Source: Deltaproteobacteria bacterium
GTDB taxonomy: Bacteria > Myxococcota_A > Polyangia > Haliangiales > Haliangiaceae
Assembly: GCA_013812655.1 (NCBI GenBank)
Contig: JACCTC010000374.1
Coordinates: 1 to 32,604 of the forward strand
DNA length: 32,604 nt
Direction of reading: 5' to 3'
Shown: piece by piece, positions 27,979 through 32,604 of the stretch
How positions within the stretch are numbered: the stretch's first letter is position 1
Layout of the letters: every line of letters begins with the position of its first letter
Program-made: the position numbers and the translations under genes
Notes under the pieces: model-generated
What the model saw: only the letters and a program-made list of their open reading frames with translations
Databases searched by the model: none
Told to the model about the DNA's origin: nothing

Positions 27979-29114
27979 GGCGCAGGCTCGCCGACGCGGG
28001 TCGGGAACGTCGCGGTGAACGTCGAGCCCTGACCGGGGGTGGTATCGACCCAGATCCGTCCGCCGTGTGCCTCGACGTAGGCCTTCGCGAGCGTGAGCCC
28101 GAGGCCGGTGCCACCGAACGCACGCGTCGACGACGAGTCGACCTGGAAGAACGGCTCGAAGATCTTGTCGACCTGGTCGCGCGAGATGCCGATCCCCGAG
28201 TCGGTGACCACGAGCTGGACCGCGGTGAGCGGCGTGCCTTCCGCGTGCGGCTCGAGCGGGCCGGGCTGGACCGCGACGCCGACACGCCCGCGATCCGGCG
28301 TGAACTTCACCGCGTTCGAGATCAGGCTCGACACGACCTGGCGGATCTTCTTGCGATCGCCGTAGACGACGGTCTCGCCAGCGGACTCCAGCTGGATCGT
28401 GATGCCACGCCGGCTCGCCTGCGGCTGATACGTCGCGACCTCGTTCGCCACCAGCTCGCTCAGCGACAGCACGCAGCGCTCGACGGCGAGCTGACCGGAC
28501 TCGAGCGAAGCGACGTCCAGAACGGCAGTGATCAGCGAGAGCAGCTGATCCGCCTTGCCGAGGATCGTCGTCAGGTACTCGCGCTGCTCGGGGGTCACCG
28601 GGCCCGCGAGCCCCTCGCTCATCATCTCGGCGTAGCCGATCACCGAGGTCAGCGGCGTGCGCAGCTCGTGCGACATCGTGGCGAGGAAGTTCGACTTCAG
28701 CTTGTCGAGCTCCTCGAGCCGCGCGACGGCGCGCTGCAAGCGCTGGTTGTGCTCGGTGAGCTCGGCGAACGTCAGCCGCATCGCCTCCTCGTGGGTCACC
28801 GCGGCGAGCTCGCGCGAGCGCGCGTGGTGGACGACGAGCCCGAGCGCGTCCGACATCAGCTCGAGCGCGGCGTCGGCGTGCGGGCCGGTGGCGGCGAGTT
28901 GTGCGAGCGGCTCGCCTTCGTGGACGACGAGATGGCGCGCGGGACTCGCGGGCTCGCTGCCCGCGAGGCGGGAACCGGCCAGATCGAAGATCGCGAGGGC
29001 GCCGCCGAGCGCGCGGGTGATCGCCACGACCAGCTCCTCCAGCTCGCCAGCAGGGATCAGGCGGGCGAGCTCGAGTGGGTCATCCAGGCCGTGACCCCGG
29101 GAGCCTGTCGTCAC
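27975..29114 (-). CDS. Soluble sensor histidine kinase
   Basis: 379 residues from GTG 29114. The N-terminal ~105 residues are a poorly defined, possibly GAF-like sensor domain with no membrane span. A coiled-coil-like helix (~105-140) leads to HisKA with 'FLATMSHELRTPLTSVIGYAEMM' (His149), then HATPase_c with 'QVVSSLISNAVKFTP', 'VTDSGIGIS', 'IFEPFFQVDSSSTRAFGGTGLGLTLAK' and 'VEAHGG'. The motifs match a complete HPK1a-type kinase. No response regulator gene is adjacent. Its position between an MglA-like GTPase gene (34 bp upstream) and a CNNM gene (4-bp overlap downstream) suggests co-expression with both. Confidence 0.93.
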   Translation of the reverse strand: MTTGSRGHGLDDPLELARLIPAGELEELVVAITRALGGALAIFDLAGSRLAGSEPASPARHLVVHEGEPLAQLAATGPHADAALELMSDALGLVVHHARSRELAAVTHEEAMRLTFAELTEHNQRLQRAVARLEELDKLKSNFLATMSHELRTPLTSVIGYAEMMSEGLAGPVTPEQREYLTTILGKADQLLSLITAVLDVASLESGQLAVERCVLSLSELVANEVATYQPQASRRGITIQLESAGETVVYGDRKKIRQVVSSLISNAVKFTPDRGRVGVAVQPGPLEPHAEGTPLTAVQLVVTDSGIGISRDQVDKIFEPFFQVDSSSTRAFGGTGLGLTLAKAYVEAHGGRIWVDTTPGQGSTFTATFPTRVGEPAP

Positions 29115-29148
29115 CCGGGAAGTCTACCAGATTCGCTGGGTTGCCGGT

Positions 29149-29805
29149 TCAACCGGGGTTCGTGATCCCGACGTGCTCGGCGAGCGCTCGCCGGAACGTC
29201 GCGCTATCGATCCCGAGCTTCTCGGAGAGCGTGCGATCGCGGTCGAGGAAGTCCCAGCTGCGGCCCACCAGGTCGAAGAACGTCAAAACCACGCCGTCAC
29301 CGCCCTTCGCGCATGCTTCCTGGAGCTTGCGCTTGGGGTCGCCGAAGCGGTCCGCGGTCTCGATCGGCACCGCGTCGGGGAGGTCGCGTTTGTTGTACTG
29401 GACGATCACGGGCAGCTCCGCGAGCCCGAGCGAGGCGAGGTTCGCGACGAGGTTCTTCCACGAGCCGAGGTTTGCGTCCCGCTGATCGGGCTCGCTATCG
29501 GCGACGAACACCACGCCGTCCGCGCCGGCGAGCACGACCTTGCGCGTCGCCTCGTGCACCGGTTGCCCGGGCACCGTGTAGACCTTGATACGAAACGAGA
29601 AGCCCGAGGTCCGGAAGAAGATCGGCAGCAGATCGAAGAACAGCGTGCGGTCATCGCGGGTGTCGAGCGTCATCAGCCGACCACGGTTGAGCTTGTCGAC
29701 GGCGCCGTAGAGCGCGCGCAGGTTGCTGGTCTTCCCCGACAGCGGCGGCCCGTAGTAGACGAGCTTCAGCGTCAGCTGGCGCTCGGTGAAGTCGACCTGG
29801 GCCAC
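29149..29805 (-). CDS. MglA-like Ras-superfamily GTPase (orphan)
   Basis: 218 residues from GTG 29805. P-loop 'YYGPPLSGKTSNL' (about 17-29), switch-I-like 'DTRDDRTLFFDLLP' (48-61), PM3 replaced by 'YTVPGQ' (76-81) as in MglA, 'VVFVADS' (98-104), and guanine-specificity 'NKRD' (138-141). These are the MglA signatures: a small GTPase setting cell polarity for motility in Myxococcus and other rods. After residue ~150 the sequence departs from classical MglA: 'DPKRKLQEACAKGGDGVVLTFFDLVGRSWDFLDRD'. MglB (the GAP, roadblock domain) is not adjacent, and the gene sits among a histidine kinase, a zinc-ribbon TM protein and a site-2-protease homologue. It is therefore better called a divergent MglA paralogue than MglA itself. 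No Shine-Dalgarno is visible; the upstream gene ends 13 bp before. Confidence 0.9.
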   Translation of the reverse strand: MAQVDFTERQLTLKLVYYGPPLSGKTSNLRALYGAVDKLNRGRLMTLDTRDDRTLFFDLLPIFFRTSGFSFRIKVYTVPGQPVHEATRKVVLAGADGVVFVADSEPDQRDANLGSWKNLVANLASLGLAELPVIVQYNKRDLPDAVPIETADRFGDPKRKLQEACAKGGDGVVLTFFDLVGRSWDFLDRDRTLSEKLGIDSATFRRALAEHVGITNPG

Positions 29806-29818
29806 GGTGAACCCTACC

Positions 29819-30337
29819 CTACTTGCCCGCAGGCTGGGTGGCAGGGGATGTCGGCGGCGGCTCGGTGTCCGGCGTCGACGTGCCGCGCGCGAACGCGTAG
29901 ACCAGGCCCGCGATCGTCGCGATGATCAGGATCGCGAGCACCGCGGTGGTCGCTCGATACGGCTTCGGCTGGTTCGCCGCGCGCGCCGTCGCGGTCGCGA
30001 GCAGCGTCGCCTCGGTTGCCTTGCGCAGCCGCTCGAGCTGCGCGGTGGCGATCTTGTCGTCCGGGCGCTCGCGCGCGGCATCGCGATACCGCGCGGCCGC
30101 CCACGCATAGGCGTCGAGCTGGGTGACCACGGCGAGGAGCGCGTCGTGCCGCGCGGGCTCGTCCCAGCCGGCCGACACCCGCGTCCACGCGGCGGTCAGT
30201 GCCTCGGGGGCATCCTTGTCGCGCGCCGTGGCGAATGCGGCCATTCGATCGTGCGCGAGGCCGCACTTGACGCACGCGGCACGCGACTCGTCACGAGGTG
30301 CGCCACACTTGGGACAGCTCGCGGCCGCCGCTTGCAC
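29819..30337 (-). CDS. Zinc-ribbon protein with C-terminal membrane anchor, function unknown
   Basis: 172 residues from GTG 30337. The N-terminal 'CPKCGAPRDESRAACVKCGL' is a four-Cys zinc ribbon (C8, C11, C22, C25; two CxxC pairs). A helical middle (~30-115), with Ala/Trp-rich repeats reminiscent of a TPR pair, precedes one hydrophobic segment 'AVLAILIIATIAGLVYAFA' (~130-150) and a Pro/Thr tail. The topology is probably cytoplasmic zinc ribbon and C-terminal tail anchor. Similar small zinc-ribbon TM proteins are common in Deltaproteobacteria without known roles. It is 13 bp upstream of the MglA-like gene, probably one transcript. Confidence 0.82.
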   Translation of the reverse strand: MQAAAASCPKCGAPRDESRAACVKCGLAHDRMAAFATARDKDAPEALTAAWTRVSAGWDEPARHDALLAVVTQLDAYAWAAARYRDAARERPDDKIATAQLERLRKATEATLLATATARAANQPKPYRATTAVLAILIIATIAGLVYAFARGTSTPDTEPPPTSPATQPAGK

Positions 30338-30400
30338 GTGTCGATCTTGGCACAGATCGCCGGGTTCGGTACGCCCCGGCCCACCGTCAACCGGTCGGGA

Positions 30401-31279
30401 TCACAGGACGGGACGGAACGGGACCGGGGTCGCGATCAGGAGAAACACGACGAGGACCAGGATCGCCGCGCGCCGCCGGCTCGGGGCGAGGGGCTCGTCA
30501 CCGACGGCCGGGTGGTACTCGCCGTCGCCCTGCCGCTTCATCGCCGCGATCAGGATCGCCCAGATCGTCCACGGGATCACGCCGTAGCTCGCGTAGCGCA
30601 GCGCGCCGAGCAGGTCGCGGCCGGCATCGAGCGCCGCGATCAGCATCACCGTCCCGACCACGAGCCCGATGATCGGCAGCACGACGTGGAGGCGCAGGGA
30701 CCACCGCTCGTGCGACTGGCCGAGCGCCGCGCGCGCGACGTGCCCGCCGTCGAGCTGACCGAGCGGCAGCAAGTTGATCATCGTGACGAGGAAGCCGACC
30801 CACGCGGCGAACGCCATCGGGTGGAGCTGGACGTCGACGCCGTCCGCCGGCAGCCAGCGGCCGAACACCGCGAGCTTGAGCAGCGCGTAGAGGATCGAGT
30901 TGCCTTCGATCACCGAGTCCGGTCCGGGCGGCCCGACCTCGGAGAGCTGCAGCCCGATCACGAGCAGCGGGATCGCGACGACCATCCCGGCGAGCGGACC
31001 CGCGGCACCGACGTCGAACAGCTTGTTCCGATCCTTGATCGGCTCGGCCATGCTGATCACCGCGCCGAGCGTGCCGAGCGAGATCTGCGGAGGCAGCGGG
31101 ATGAAGTACGGCAGCGAGACCGGGACGCCGTGGCGGCGCCCGACCAGGTAATGGCCGGCCTCGTGACACACGAGAATCGTCATCAGCGTGCCCGCGAAGT
31201 ACGGACCACCGGCGAAGTACGTCGTCACGCAGCTCGCGGCGAACAGACCGGCGTGGATCGCGAGCTTACGAGTCGTCAC
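30401..31279 (-). CDS. Site-2-protease-family (M50) membrane metallopeptidase
   Basis: 292 residues from GTG 31279. The zinc-binding HExxH is 'CHEAGH' (H39, E40, H43) in the first membrane region. The third ligand is in 'LLPLGQLDGGH' (Asp near residue 178), the LDG motif of intramembrane M50 proteases. Around six hydrophobic helices are predicted. The insert between them, 'FIPLPPQISLGTLGAVISMAEPIKDRNKLFDVGAAGPLAGMVVA', is typical of the FtsH-associated/EGY1-like branch of site-2 proteases without a PDZ domain. It should cleave within membrane-spanning segments; the substrate is unknown. It is the gene following the periplasmic-binding-fold protein, 65 bp downstream of it. Confidence 0.93.
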   Translation of the reverse strand: MTTRKLAIHAGLFAASCVTTYFAGGPYFAGTLMTILVCHEAGHYLVGRRHGVPVSLPYFIPLPPQISLGTLGAVISMAEPIKDRNKLFDVGAAGPLAGMVVAIPLLVIGLQLSEVGPPGPDSVIEGNSILYALLKLAVFGRWLPADGVDVQLHPMAFAAWVGFLVTMINLLPLGQLDGGHVARAALGQSHERWSLRLHVVLPIIGLVVGTVMLIAALDAGRDLLGALRYASYGVIPWTIWAILIAAMKRQGDGEYHPAVGDEPLAPSRRRAAILVLVVFLLIATPVPFRPVL

Positions 31280-31344
31280 CCGCCGTCAGCATAGCGTGGT
31301 TCGGTCGCGAAGCTGGGCGGGCCAGGACGCAGGCCGGTCGCGAT

Positions 31345-32604
31345 TCAGGGCGCGATGATCAGGTGATCGCCCGAGACCTCGAGCACGCTGAATTCGCGCA
31401 CGAGCTCGCCATCGGCGCCGATCGCGGCCGGCCCGCACGCACCGTCGTCGAGCTTCGCGCGCGCGAGCGTGGCCCGTACGGCCTCGCGAACATCGATCGA
31501 CGCGGCGGCCTCGCGGCGTGCCCGCGCGATCACCGCGGCCGCATCGTGGACCTGGGCTGCCGCGGTGCTCGGCGCCCGGCTCGTCCGCTGCTGGAACGCC
31601 TGGAGAAATTGCGCCCCGACATCGCCGCCGAGCTCGGCCGCAAACACATCGACGATCAGCGCGCCTTGCAGCGCCGCACCGCCGCGCACCGGCAGCGACG
31701 GGTGATGCCAGCCGGCGCCGCCGACGAGCTGGACGACCTGCGGGATATTGCCGCCGTGCTTGCGGGCGAGCCGGATCGGATCGGCGAACTCCTGGGTCCG
31801 CAGCTCGACGCCGAAATACGGCAGGTACGCGGCGACGAGCGCGGCGCGATCGTAGCGATCGGGGATGTAGAGCAGCGAGTACGGCAGGTCGGGCGAGAAC
31901 GTCGTCCAGCCCTTCTTGCCGTGGCGGCGCAGGTGCTGGGCCAGCCGTGGGTTCTGCGCGGGCACGAGGTTCAGGAACGCCTTGACCTCGGGCTCGAGGT
32001 TGCCGCCCGTCGGATCGTAGGTGCCCTGCCCGGTCACCGCGAGCCCGAGTCGCCTCGCCTCGGCGACGAACGCTTCGGCAGCATCCTGGCCGACGTCGTC
32101 GCGCGGCGCGAACACACCGACCGTCGGGAACTGATCGTCGGCGGCGAGCTGGGCGACCGCGCGCCCTTCGTCGGCGGGCGAATCGACGAGCCGGAACACC
32201 CCGGCCGCGGCATCGGCACCATCCGCCGGCGCGAGCAGCGCGATCGGGATCCCGCGCAGCGTCGCCGCGCGTGCGGCCGCCACGGCCTCGCGCTCGCCGA
32301 CCGGCCCGAGGATCGCGGTCGCGCCTTTCGCGAACGCAGTCTCGACCGCGGCGATCGCGCCGTCGACCTCGCCACGGGTGTCGAGGAAGAGCCACGTCGC
32401 GCCCTCGCTCGGTGCGAGCTGGATCGCGACCTTGAATTCGCTGCCGATCGCCGAGAACCGGCCGGTCAGCGGCAGCAGCACGGCGACGACCTTGGGATCG
32501 ACGGGCGGCGCGGCCAGCTTCGCGGCGAGCGCGCTCAGCTCGCCACGCACGGCAGCTTCGTCGGCGGCATGCGTCGCGCGCGCGAGCCGGGACCGCGCGA
32601 TCGC
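31345..32604 (-). CDS. Periplasmic-binding-fold protein (LpoA/ABC-solute-binding-like), 5'-truncated by window edge
   Basis: The frame is open to the right edge, leaving 419 residues of C-terminal sequence. 'VAVLLPLTGRFSAIGSEFKVAIQLA' and 'LGPVGEREAVAAARAATLRGIPIALLAP' match the type I periplasmic binding fold (Leu/Ile/Val-binding-like) as used by amino-acid ABC solute-binding proteins and penicillin-binding-protein activators of the LpoA/YraM type. The residual N-terminal ~20 residues are helical and Ala-rich, like the TPR-type N-terminal domain that precedes this fold in LpoA-like proteins, but most lies outside the window. A signal peptide cannot be seen. No transporter permease gene is adjacent, which favours a cell-wall-regulator-like over an uptake role; this is inference. 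Confidence 0.82.
   Translation of the reverse strand, partial: AIARSRLARATHAADEAAVRGELSALAAKLAAPPVDPKVVAVLLPLTGRFSAIGSEFKVAIQLAPSEGATWLFLDTRGEVDGAIAAVETAFAKGATAILGPVGEREAVAAARAATLRGIPIALLAPADGADAAAGVFRLVDSPADEGRAVAQLAADDQFPTVGVFAPRDDVGQDAAEAFVAEARRLGLAVTGQGTYDPTGGNLEPEVKAFLNLVPAQNPRLAQHLRRHGKKGWTTFSPDLPYSLLYIPDRYDRAALVAAYLPYFGVELRTQEFADPIRLARKHGGNIPQVVQLVGGAGWHHPSLPVRGGAALQGALIVDVFAAELGGDVGAQFLQAFQQRTSRAPSTAAAQVHDAAAVIARARREAAASIDVREAVRATLARAKLDDGACGPAAIGADGELVREFSVLEVSGDHLIIAP

Overview
The window is a gene-dense, very GC-rich stretch (roughly 70% G+C by eye). Its gene set points to a myxobacterium-like member of the Myxococcota (former Deltaproteobacteria). The pointers are a PilR-type sigma-54 activator beside a type IV pilin, a PEGA-domain Ser/Thr kinase with the 'FGKYYLLERI..GGMAEVF' N-terminus typical of that group, an MglA-like GTPase, a MopE-type metal-binding motif and many cytoplasmic sensor kinases. 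Genus-level assignment is not possible from sequence reading alone. Genes are packed tightly. Eight neighbouring pairs overlap by exactly 4 bp (GTGA or ATGA), GTG starts are common, and no gene-free stretch reaches 300 bp.

Layout. (A) 1-4166, minus strand: a run of GT-C-like membrane proteins. These are a DUF2723-type protein, a TMTC-like TPR membrane protein, a truncated 67-codon reading frame, and a membrane protein running off the left edge. (B) 4194-7247, plus strand: a PilR-like sigma-54 activator, a near-perfect -24/-12 promoter, pilA with a good ribosome binding site and a Rho-independent terminator, then a repeat-like protein of unknown function. (C) 7328-16620, minus strand. Transcription order is a lipoprotein, an ABC ATPase, a MacB/FtsX-type permease with a long Ser/Ala/Gly/Pro insert, a transmembrane Ser/Thr kinase with PEGA repeats, and a membrane-anchored sulfatase/phosphotransferase-fold protein carrying a MopE-like motif. 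(D) 16721-17086, plus strand: a small protein with a collagen-like Gly-X-Y head, sharing its stop-codon bases with a convergent lipoprotein gene.

(E) 17083-24398, minus strand: larB and larC (nickel-pincer cofactor synthesis), then two coupled sensor kinases, a 98-aa conserved-looking protein and a lipoprotein. The first kinase has receiver-like, GAF, PAS, PAS and HisKA regions but no ATPase domain. The second is a complete GAF-PAS-HisKA-HATPase protein. (F) 24653-25372, plus strand: a lone lipoprotein. (G) 25373-32604, minus strand. Transcription order is a periplasmic-binding-fold protein (cut by the window edge), a site-2-protease-family membrane peptidase, a zinc-ribbon/TM protein, an orphan MglA-like GTPase, a soluble histidine kinase, and two CNNM/CorC-type membrane proteins.

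The best-supported functional unit is pilR - sigma-54 promoter - pilA. The most interesting possibly undescribed items are: the ATPase-less histidine kinase translationally coupled to a full kinase; the membrane sulfatase with an embedded MopE motif; the LarC with a roughly 150-residue His-rich insert; the MacB-type permease with a roughly 115-residue low-complexity periplasmic insert next to a PEGA kinase; the collagen-headed small protein; and strong enrichment of the palindrome GCGATCGC. No RNA genes, insertion sequences, CRISPR arrays or attachment sites were recognised.
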